From contig NZ_CP141062.1 in assembly GCF_034661295.1 (NCBI RefSeq), forward strand, positions 682,001 through 746,000: a stretch of 64,000 nt of DNA, given 5' to 3'. Under the pieces are notes generated by a model. It searched no databases. It saw only the letters and a list, made by a program, of their open reading frames with translations, and was not told the origin of the DNA. Positions 1 to 6,873 of this stretch are shown here, in pieces. Numbering within the stretch: position 1 is the first letter of the stretch; the number at the start of each line of letters is the position of its first letter. The position numbers and the translations under genes are program-made. This DNA comes from Faecalibacter sp. LW9. GTDB lineage: Bacteria > Bacteroidota > Bacteroidia > Flavobacteriales > Weeksellaceae.

Positions 1-123
1 TTTAATTTGAGAAGATCTTACAACTTCATTATTTTCATCGTAAACAGTACCCGAAATTTTATGTTGGGCATTTGTAACAACAGATAAAAACAAAAATATT
101 GCAAGTGTCGAATTCTTAAACAT
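1..123 (-). CDS. TonB-dependent receptor, N-terminal fragment (cut by window edge)
   Basis: Only the first 41 codons lie in the window, read on the minus strand from the ATG at 123. They encode a signal peptide ending near TNAQ, followed by HKISGTVYDENNEVV, the opening of a carboxypeptidase-regulatory-like beta-sandwich. This arrangement is typical of outer-membrane TonB-dependent receptors in Bacteroidota. The receptor identity is inferred from these few residues plus the iron-reductase genes next door; another secreted protein with the same N-terminal domain is possible. A TAGTTTTG box and a candidate Fur site lie just upstream. Confidence 0.6.
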   Translation of the reverse strand, partial: MFKNSTLAIFLFLSVVTNAQHKISGTVYDENNEVVRSSQIK

Positions 124-138
124 TGGTTAAAATTTTCC

Positions 139-146
139 CAAAACTA
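139..146 (-). promoter_or_regulatory. -7 promoter box TAGTTTTG for the TonB receptor
   Basis: On the minus strand this reads TAGTTTTG, a match to the Bacteroidota TAnnTTTG box, 15 bases upstream of the receptor ATG. No clear -33 element was found. Confidence 0.5.
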
Positions 147-152
147 AATTTT

Positions 153-171
153 ATTTAGATTAAGTCCAAAT
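153..171. promoter_or_regulatory. Candidate Fur box 1
   Basis: The 19-bp sequence ATTTAGATTAAGTCCAAAT has 7-base arms that match as inverted repeats at 6 of 7 positions. It resembles the Fur palindrome I recall for the related genus Riemerella (ATTTAGA-N5-TCTAAAT). It sits just upstream of the receptor -7 box, where a repressor would block RNA polymerase. Confidence 0.5.
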
Positions 172-301
172 TAACTTAAATAAAATTTATTTGTTTAACT
201 ATTTTATATATAGCTATATAAATTGATAATTTGATAAGAATGAGATTCATCAGTAATTGGAATTTTATAACTAATGTTTAGAATTATTATAAATAAAGTC
301 T

Positions 302-309
302 TACTTTTG
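302..309 (+). promoter_or_regulatory. -7 promoter box TACTTTTG for the ankyrin/flavoreductase genes
   Basis: TACTTTTG matches TAnnTTTG and would start transcription around 315, leaving a leader of roughly 45 bases before the ATG at 363. Confidence 0.5.
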
Positions 310-315
310 AATTCA

Positions 316-334
316 AATTAAAATTGGTCTAAAT
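316..334. promoter_or_regulatory. Candidate Fur box 2
   Basis: AATTAAAATTGGTCTAAAT keeps the right arm TCTAAAT exactly and matches 5 of 7 bases of the ATTTAGA left arm. It overlaps the predicted transcription start of the plus-strand operon. Weaker than box 1. Confidence 0.4.
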
Positions 335-362
335 AATAATTAAACAACATACAAACTCTCAT

Positions 363-1826
363 ATGAAAAAATTATTCATTACAGTTGCCGTATTAGTTGC
401 TTCATTTTTACAAGCACAAACTAATACTTTGATGGATGCTGGATTTTGGAAAAAGAATCCAACAGTTGAAACAGTAAAAACTGAAATTTCAAAAGGAAAT
501 AGTCCATCTCAACAAAATGGAGGATTTTTTGATCCTGTGGTGATAGCGATAAATAATAAAGCAGATTTTGATGTTTTAAAATTTTTAATTGAACAAGATG
601 GAAATGCTGTGGATAAAAAAACACACCATTCTCGCATTTATTTACAATGGGCTGCTGCTGCAGGTAATTTAGAATTAGTCAATTATTTATTAGCAAAAGG
701 TTCTGATGTTCACTACAAAGACAGCCACGGTGATGATGTGATTACATACGCAGCAAGTGCTGGAAACAAGAATTTAGCGGTTTATGATGCCTTAATCAAA
801 GCAGGTGCTAATCCTAAAGTAAAAAACGAAGATGGTACAAACATAATTATGGAGTCTATCGCAAATGATACGGATTTAAAAATTGCAGAATACTTTGTTT
901 CTAAAGGTGTTTCATTAACGGAGAAAGATAACTTCGGACGTACAGTCGCTGACTATTCTACGAAAGTTGGGAATTTAGAAATCTTAGATTTATTAGCTGC
1001 TAAAGGTGTCAAACCTACAGATCAAGCTTTATTCTTCGCAACGCAAGGCTCTAGAATGAAAGAAAATGGAGTTGAAGTTTTCAAAACTTTAGTTGAAAAA
1101 TATAAATTAAATCCAAAAGCTCTAAACCCTCAAGGTCAATCATTATTACACGCCTTATCTCGTCGTGGAAATTCAGAAATCATCAATTATGTAATTTCTA
1201 AAGGAGCTGATGCTAAAGTAGTAGATAAAGCAGGCAACACCGCATTAATGGTGGCTGCTGCCGGAAAAAACACAGATTTAATCAATTTATTCTTATCAAA
1301 ATCTAACAATGTTAATGCTGTAAACTCTAATGGAGAATCGGCTTTGACAAAGGCGGTAGCATCTGGAACTCCTGAAATCGTAACTTTATTAATCGATAAA
1401 GGTGCAAAAACGGATATCAAGGATAAAGAAGGTAATAATTTAGCATCATATTGGTTCAATTCTTTCAAACCAAATGATGAAACATTTGCACAAAAACAAG
1501 AAATATTAGCAAAGGCGAAGATAGATTTTAAAGCTACTCAACAAAAAGGTTCGACATTATTGCATTTAGCCGTAGATAAAGGTGATAACGCTTTAGTAAA
1601 GAAAGCAATTGAATTAGGAGTAAATATTAATGCACAAGACGAAGACGGGAATACAGCTTTACACAAAGCGGCTTTAGTGGCAAAAGATGATGCAATTTTA
1701 AAAACATTAGTAGCTGCGGGAGCAAATAAAAATTTAAAAACTGAATTTGAGGAAACGGCTTACGAATTAGCTGCTCAAAACGAATTTTTAAAGAAAAATA
1801 ATGTATCGATTGACTTCTTAAAATAA
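363..1826 (+). CDS. Secreted ankyrin-repeat protein
   Basis: A 487-residue protein with a clear signal peptide (first 19 residues, ending LQAQ), so it acts in the periplasm. The remainder is a tandem array of about ten ankyrin repeats, seen in recurring patterns such as AAAAGNLELVNYLLAKGSDV, GNTALMVAAAGKNTDLINLF and GNTALHKAALVAKDDAILK. Ankyrin repeats bind partner proteins and no catalytic domain is visible. It is the first gene of a plus-strand run, with the DUF2271 gene starting 7 bases after its stop. The context suggests a scaffold or chaperone for the flavin electron-transfer proteins encoded downstream; that role is inference. Confidence 0.85.
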   Translation: MKKLFITVAVLVASFLQAQTNTLMDAGFWKKNPTVETVKTEISKGNSPSQQNGGFFDPVVIAINNKADFDVLKFLIEQDGNAVDKKTHHSRIYLQWAAAAGNLELVNYLLAKGSDVHYKDSHGDDVITYAASAGNKNLAVYDALIKAGANPKVKNEDGTNIIMESIANDTDLKIAEYFVSKGVSLTEKDNFGRTVADYSTKVGNLEILDLLAAKGVKPTDQALFFATQGSRMKENGVEVFKTLVEKYKLNPKALNPQGQSLLHALSRRGNSEIINYVISKGADAKVVDKAGNTALMVAAAGKNTDLINLFLSKSNNVNAVNSNGESALTKAVASGTPEIVTLLIDKGAKTDIKDKEGNNLASYWFNSFKPNDETFAQKQEILAKAKIDFKATQQKGSTLLHLAVDKGDNALVKKAIELGVNINAQDEDGNTALHKAALVAKDDAILKTLVAAGANKNLKTEFEETAYELAAQNEFLKKNNVSIDFLK

Positions 1827-1833
1827 TTTAGAA

Positions 1834-2325
1834 ATGAAATTTAACGCCATAAAAAAAATAGTTGGATTAGTAATCATCTTAATGGCTACTGCCACTTTTG
1901 CTCAAACAACGAAATACAAAACAATGATTCAAATGCAGAATTACACGGGTAAGGAAGCTTACATTGTAGTTTCTTTAATCAATCCTAAAGGACAATACGA
2001 AAAAACTTTAGGAGTTTTAGGAAAAGATAATGAATGGTATAACACGTTAAAAGAGTGGGATAAATTCAATAAAAAGAAAAAAGAAAAATTAAACGGAATT
2101 ACAGGAGCATCTGTGGCAGGTGGCGCAAGAGCAACACGTGTGATCGAATTTGATACAGCGAAATTAAATAAAGGGTATAAAATCCGTTTTGAATCTGCTG
2201 TTGAAACACAAAAGTACGTGGTAAAAGATGCTGAAATTGCATTAACATCTGCGGCATTAGACAATAAAGCAGGAATTAAAGGAACAGAATACATTAAAGC
2301 CGTACGTTTTATTAAAGTTCAGTAA
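1834..2325 (+). CDS. DUF2271 periplasmic protein with FMN-attachment-like motif
   Basis: 163 residues with an N-terminal signal peptide (cleavage near ATFAQ, residue 24). The body looks like the DUF2271 family. Residues 87-93 read NGITGAS, close to the D-G-x-[ST]-G-A-[TS] motif on which ApbE enzymes attach FMN to Ser/Thr in NqrC/RnfG-type domains, with Asn replacing the usual Asp. The neighbouring genes are a membrane flavoreductase (1 base downstream) and apbE, so this is probably the periplasmic flavin carrier of the system. The family assignment is fairly confident; covalent flavinylation at Ser93 is inferred. Confidence 0.75.
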   Translation: MKFNAIKKIVGLVIILMATATFAQTTKYKTMIQMQNYTGKEAYIVVSLINPKGQYEKTLGVLGKDNEWYNTLKEWDKFNKKKKEKLNGITGASVAGGARATRVIEFDTAKLNKGYKIRFESAVETQKYVVKDAEIALTSAALDNKAGIKGTEYIKAVRFIKVQ

Positions 2326-2326
2326 A

Positions 2327-4519
2327 ATGATCCTATCGATTTGGAGGTATGCCCATTTGGCATTAGCCCTTATATCATCAGCTTTTCTTTTAATCCTTTC
2401 CACAACAGGAGTAATTTTAGCGGTTGATGCCATCAATGAGAAATCTCCGGCCTACAAAGTCGAAAATTTTGAAAATATTACACTCGCGCAGGTTCTTCCA
2501 ACTTTGCGCGAGAATTATTTTGAAATTATCGAAATAAAAGTTGATCACAACGATTTTGTAACGATTGATGCCATGGATGAAGATGGGAATCCTATTCAAT
2601 CCTACATCGATCCCCATACAGGAAAAAATATTGGTAAAATTGTTCCTAAAAGTAATTTTATCAATTGGACAACTGCCCTTCACCGTTCTTTGTTTCTAAA
2701 AGAAACAGGACGTGCCATTGTTGGAGTAGTTTCATTTCTATTATTATTAATTTCTGTTAGTGGATTAATCTTAGTCATTCAACGCCAACAAGGAATTCTA
2801 AACTTCTTCACAAAAGTTAATAAAGATTCTTTTGCTCAATATTTTCACGTGGTAACCGGACGTTGGTTATTGATTCCAATTGTCATTATTGGATTAACAG
2901 GAACATTCATTTTCTTGGCTCGATTAGAACCTTTAGTTGGGCAACCAAAAGAAATTGAACATCAAGTTAAAGAAAATTTACCTGCAAAAGGTTTAAGCGA
3001 AATCGAATTCTTCCAAAACACCAAATTGAGCAGTGTAGAACGAATCGAATTTCCTTTTATTCCTGAGGATGAAGCTGAACCATTTATTGTTCATTTAAGA
3101 AAGAAAAGTGTAACAATCAATCAAGTAAATGGTGAAATTATGACTGAATCATTTCATCCGTATTCAGCTGTCGTGGAAAAATTCAATATCGATTTACACA
3201 CAGGTCGTACCAATGTCATTTGGGCTGCAATTTTAGGAATCGCATCATTAAATATTGTCTTCTTTATTTGGTCTGGTTTTGTGATTACATTTAAACGTAC
3301 ACGAACAAAAATCGGTAAGAATAAATTCAAAGCCAATGAAGCAGAGATTGTGATTTTAGTTGGTTCTGAAAATGGTTCGACAGTTGGTTTTGCGAATAAA
3401 ATTCATCAACAATTTTTAGCCAACGGTAAGAAATCATTTATGGTTCAGATGAATCAATATGAAACGTATCCTAATGCTGAACATATCGTGGTTTTTACTT
3501 CCACTTATGGAATTGGAGATGCGCCCGCTAATGCCAAGAAATTTGAAGAATTAATCGCTCAATATCCGCAATCACAAAAGGTTAAATTCTCAGTCGTTGG
3601 ATTTGGTTCAAGAGCTTACTCCGATTATTGTGGTTACGCGGTGAAAGTGGATCAATGGTTGGAAAAACAAGCTTGGGCATCACGTTTATTGGATTTAAAA
3701 ACCATCAACGATAAATCTCCTGAAGAATTTACAAATTGGGTCATTGCCTACAAAGAGGCTACGGATATTCCGTTAGCCACAACGCCAGCCATGTATGTGG
3801 GGAAAGCACCTAAATTACAAGATTTAAAAGTCGTTTCATCTACTCAAATAACCAAAGAAGATGCTACTTTTAAAGTTGTTTTTAACACCAATCAAAAATT
3901 TAAATCTGGAGATTTATTGGCCATTTACCCAGCGAATGATCATCGCGAACGTTTGTATTCGATTGGTAAAATCGAGAACAAATTGCAGTTGATTGTAAAG
4001 CTACACGAATTGGGATTAGGTTCCCAATTTTTACACAATTTAAGAGCCGATGAAACAATAAAAGCGCGAATTGTTAAAAACAAATCCTTTCATTTTCCTA
4101 AACAGGCTTCTAAAGTTATTTTAATTGCAAATGGAACAGGAATCGCACCATTTTTAGGAATGATAGATGAAAACAAAAAGAAGGTGGAAACGCATTTATA
4201 TACGGGATTCCGATTGGATAATTCCATTACAAAAGGGTATCAACAATTTGCGAAAGAACAAATAGAAAAGAATCAATTAACGCAGTTTAATATTGCTTAT
4301 TCTCGCGAAGAAAATAAACAATATGTGATGGATTTGGTTCGACGAGATGCGAAATTCTTTGCAGAAATATTACAACAAAATGGTGTCATCATGATTTGTG
4401 GTGCCTTAGCGATGCAACACGATGTCGAAAAAGTATTGGAAGAAATTTGTCAAACCCATCTCAACCAATCATTCAATCATTTTAAATCAAATGGACAATT
4501 TTTAACGGATTGTTATTAA
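2327..4519 (+). CDS. PepSY transmembrane / flavodoxin / ferredoxin-NADP reductase fusion
   Basis: A 730-residue inner-membrane oxidoreductase. Residues 1-330 form a PepSY-TM unit with four membrane segments (about 8-32, 130-150, 172-200, 292-325). Histidines near the membrane edges (TALHRSLF, YFHVVTGRW, IDLHTGR) may bind haem. A flavodoxin-like FMN domain follows (LVGSENGSTVG near 342; TSTYGIGDA), then a CysJ-like FAD/NADPH module (ERLYSIG near 545, NGTGIAPFLG near 602, ICGALAM near 690) ending in an aromatic residue. It probably moves electrons from cytosolic NADPH through FAD, FMN and haem to the periplasm, for example for ferric reduction. It starts one base after the DUF2271 stop. Confidence 0.88.
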   Translation: MILSIWRYAHLALALISSAFLLILSTTGVILAVDAINEKSPAYKVENFENITLAQVLPTLRENYFEIIEIKVDHNDFVTIDAMDEDGNPIQSYIDPHTGKNIGKIVPKSNFINWTTALHRSLFLKETGRAIVGVVSFLLLLISVSGLILVIQRQQGILNFFTKVNKDSFAQYFHVVTGRWLLIPIVIIGLTGTFIFLARLEPLVGQPKEIEHQVKENLPAKGLSEIEFFQNTKLSSVERIEFPFIPEDEAEPFIVHLRKKSVTINQVNGEIMTESFHPYSAVVEKFNIDLHTGRTNVIWAAILGIASLNIVFFIWSGFVITFKRTRTKIGKNKFKANEAEIVILVGSENGSTVGFANKIHQQFLANGKKSFMVQMNQYETYPNAEHIVVFTSTYGIGDAPANAKKFEELIAQYPQSQKVKFSVVGFGSRAYSDYCGYAVKVDQWLEKQAWASRLLDLKTINDKSPEEFTNWVIAYKEATDIPLATTPAMYVGKAPKLQDLKVVSSTQITKEDATFKVVFNTNQKFKSGDLLAIYPANDHRERLYSIGKIENKLQLIVKLHELGLGSQFLHNLRADETIKARIVKNKSFHFPKQASKVILIANGTGIAPFLGMIDENKKKVETHLYTGFRLDNSITKGYQQFAKEQIEKNQLTQFNIAYSREENKQYVMDLVRRDAKFFAEILQQNGVIMICGALAMQHDVEKVLEEICQTHLNQSFNHFKSNGQFLTDCY

Positions 4520-4536
4520 GAAATAATCCGTCCAAC

Positions 4537-4651
4537 TTCTCGATACTTTTGAAAAATTCTAATGAATTTTTCAAACACTCGAAATGACGGTTTATTTTTC
4601 ATCAATTTGAGTGATAATGGTCTTGAAAGAGAAAGATAATTGTATCGAGAA
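4537..4651. repeat. Dispersed palindromic repeat, copy 1 (both arms)
   Basis: An imperfect inverted repeat: the left arm begins TTCTCGATAC and ends CACTCGAAATGAC, and the right arm carries TTTGAGTG and ends TGTATCGAGAA, its reverse complement. A related copy follows at 4653-4795 and another at the right edge of the window, so this is a genome-dispersed element. No coding potential was seen. Confidence 0.7.
4548..4575. other. Perfect 12-bp stem hairpin inside the repeat
   Basis: TTTGAAAAATTC, a TAAT loop, then GAATTTTTCAAA: a perfect AT-rich stem 29 bases past the flavoreductase stop. It may help end or stabilise that transcript, but it lacks a GC core and a following T run. Confidence 0.45.
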
Positions 4652-4652
4652 T

Positions 4653-4795
4653 TAATACGAAAATTGAAAAATATTGAATTCCTGATAATTTAACTAATTT
4701 TTTAGACACTCGAAATGACAGTTTATTTTTCCGTCAGTTCGAGTGATTTTCGTTTCGCAAGAATAAGAAAATTGTATCGAGAACTAAGACGAAAA
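4653..4795. repeat. Dispersed palindromic repeat, copy 2
   Basis: The inner part is well kept: CACTCGAAATGACAG pairs with CCGTCAGTTCGAGTG across a short T-rich spacer. The right arm continues TGATTTTCGTTTCG and ends GTATCGAGAACTAAGACG. The outer left arm has decayed. It ends just before the apbE start codon. Confidence 0.7.
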
Positions 4796-4803
4796 ATAAT
4801 ACT

Positions 4804-5808
4804 ATGAAATCCTCATTTTTTAAATACATATTCATTTTTATACTATTTGTATCACTAATTCCAGCAAATGCACAAACAGTCGGAATTAGGGATACTGTTT
4901 TAATGGGAAGCCGTTTCAAAATTACTTTAGTAGATATCGATTCGATTTCGGTTGAAAAAAATATCAATAAAGCCATTGATAAAATGATTAGAATTGAACA
5001 TTTGATTTCGGATTGGAAACCCACTTCACAAGTTTCTCAAATCAACCAAAATGCAGGAATCCAACCGGTGAAAGTCGATCAAGAAGTCATCGACTTAACG
5101 AAACGAGCATTATACTTCTCAAGATTAACAGGGGGAGCATTTGATATCAGTTTTGCGGCGATGGATTGCATCTGGAAATTCGATGGTTCCATGGAAGAAA
5201 TTCCGACCTTATCAGCAATTCAAAAAGCCATCGAAAAAATCGGTTATCAACATATTATTATCAACGAAGAAGCTTCCACTATTTTCTTAGAAAAACAAGG
5301 AATGAAAATTGGTTTTGGATCAACTGGAAAAGGATATGCCGCAGATAAAGCCCGTGAATTAATGCTTCAATTGGGAATAAATGCTGGAATTATCGATGCC
5401 TCTGGCGATATGACAACTTGGGGAACTCAACCAAATGGAAAGCCATGGAAAATTGGAATTACGAATCCAATTCATCGGTATAAATATGCTGATATTCTTT
5501 CCTTAAAAAATGCTGCCGTAACCACTTCCGGAGACTATGAAAAATTCGTGGTAATTGATGGTAAACGCTATTCCCACATCATCAATCCCAAAACAGGTAT
5601 GCCTTCTACTGGTTTAACCGGTGTAACCGTGATTGGGCCTAATGCCGAAATGTGCAATGGTTTCTCTACGTCTATCATGGTTTTAGGGAAAGAAAAAGGA
5701 TTAGCTTTCATCAATCAACAAAAAGAGTATGCCGCTTTATTGATTACCGATAACGGAAAAATCATTCGTTCGAAGAATTACAAAAAAATTAAAAAGAAAC
5801 TCAAATAA
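4804..5808 (+). CDS. apbE: FAD:protein FMN transferase
   Basis: 334 residues with a signal peptide (cleavage near PANAQ, residue 24). It has the ApbE landmarks: GGAFDISF, the GSTGKGYAADKA segment near residues 172-183 (GSTGKG in place of the common GGxxKG), IIDASGDM, and the late YSHIINPKTGMP motif. ApbE uses FAD and a divalent metal to attach FMN covalently to Ser/Thr of extracytosolic flavoproteins. It lies downstream of the DUF2271 and PepSY-flavoreductase genes, separated only by two repeat copies, so the DUF2271 protein is the obvious substrate. Its stop is 12 bases from the stop of the converging gene. Confidence 0.92.
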   Translation: MKSSFFKYIFIFILFVSLIPANAQTVGIRDTVLMGSRFKITLVDIDSISVEKNINKAIDKMIRIEHLISDWKPTSQVSQINQNAGIQPVKVDQEVIDLTKRALYFSRLTGGAFDISFAAMDCIWKFDGSMEEIPTLSAIQKAIEKIGYQHIIINEEASTIFLEKQGMKIGFGSTGKGYAADKARELMLQLGINAGIIDASGDMTTWGTQPNGKPWKIGITNPIHRYKYADILSLKNAAVTTSGDYEKFVVIDGKRYSHIINPKTGMPSTGLTGVTVIGPNAEMCNGFSTSIMVLGKEKGLAFINQQKEYAALLITDNGKIIRSKNYKKIKKKLK

Positions 5809-5820
5809 TCGATAGCACTT

Positions 5821-6873
5821 TTACTCTGCCACTTCAAGATGTATTCCTGCAAAATAAGCTTGGTTGATCACCTCATCGACATCTTTTAAATCAATTATAA
5901 AGAAAAAATAGCTATCTCCAAACGAATTATAATTCATCAAGATTTTTCCATTTTGCTTTAAATACAATTGAATGTAAGGAAACAAATCGGCTGAATAAGT
6001 ATCTTCTGGAATTTCGATTTGTAACGGTTGATCGACTGCTGAAGCAATAAAATCTTCAAGATCTTCAAACTCAAATTTCCAATCCGATTGCCAATAGAAT
6101 TCTAAAAGTAAATCGGCATTATCGCCCTCGTCTTCCATTTCATCCACTACCAATTTTTGATGTAATTTTTTTGCGCGATGCAAGACTTCTGATTCATCGG
6201 TCAACGGATTAATCAATTTCAATAAATTAGCATACAATTGTTCATTGACTTCATAATACACTTCTTTTGTAGCATCTTTGAACATTTTATCCAAATGAGG
6301 AATGCCCATCGTTTTACACAATCCTAACAACACATCTTCTATCTTTTCAAGCGCTTCCGCGTGATCGGAATTTAGGGGTAAAATCAAACTACACGGTTCG
6401 GCTTTTTGCCAAAAATCAATAAAATCGGTATCAAATTGTGACGAATAAAGCACCTCATACACATTGATTTCATCGGAATCTTGATATCCACAAAAGATTA
6501 AAAAATCGTGATTAATCCATTTAAATTTATTTTCTGGATGGGAAGTTTTAAAAAACAGATGTAAGAAATTCACAGAGTTTTCATCAAAATAATTCGGTTC
6601 TACTGTCGAAAAGTTAATTTTAGGAGCGATGATCGCATATAAATCTTCATAGGTAGAAATGCCGTTTGGAATTAATTGATTTTCTAAATCAAATGCATTG
6701 GGAATTAAATAATAATTCAACTCGCAAAACTCTTCAGTTCCTATGACTTTTGTACGATAATTAAATTCATCATCTTGTTCATAAAACTCAAAAATAGATT
6801 TAAAAATTTTAAGAAAATCTGTACCTCCTTGTGAGTTAGATTCTTGCTTTGATTTAAAAAATTTCGAAAACAT
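5821..6873 (-). CDS. Unknown cytosolic acidic protein (350 aa)
   Basis: Not recognised. The protein has no signal peptide or membrane segment, is rich in Asp/Glu, Phe and Tyr, and reads as a mixed alpha/beta globular protein (DDEFNYRTKVIG, LLLEFYWQSDWKFEFEDLED). Its ATG overlaps the stop of the upstream S41 peptidase by one base (TAATG), suggesting coupled translation as the last gene of a six-gene minus-strand run. No catalytic motif was spotted. Confidence 0.75.
   Translation of the reverse strand: MFSKFFKSKQESNSQGGTDFLKIFKSIFEFYEQDDEFNYRTKVIGTEEFCELNYYLIPNAFDLENQLIPNGISTYEDLYAIIAPKINFSTVEPNYFDENSVNFLHLFFKTSHPENKFKWINHDFLIFCGYQDSDEINVYEVLYSSQFDTDFIDFWQKAEPCSLILPLNSDHAEALEKIEDVLLGLCKTMGIPHLDKMFKDATKEVYYEVNEQLYANLLKLINPLTDESEVLHRAKKLHQKLVVDEMEDEGDNADLLLEFYWQSDWKFEFEDLEDFIASAVDQPLQIEIPEDTYSADLFPYIQLYLKQNGKILMNYNSFGDSYFFFIIDLKDVDEVINQAYFAGIHLEVAE

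Noticed and set aside
178-260. Classical GATAATGATAATCATTATC-type Fur box
   Set aside because: GATAATTTGATAAGAATGA near 224-242 matches only partly and without symmetry; the ATTTAGA-type sites are better candidates.
1187-1468. 93-aa minus-strand frame inside the ankyrin gene
   Set aside because: Shadow of the repetitive ankyrin codons on the opposite strand.
4537-4795. Insertion-sequence remnant
   Set aside because: No transposase fragment or target-site duplication can be seen; a short REP/MITE-like repeat fits better.
4734-5024. 96-aa minus-strand frame over the apbE start
   Set aside because: Antisense to a clear ApbE coding region and built partly from repeat sequence; no recognisable protein.
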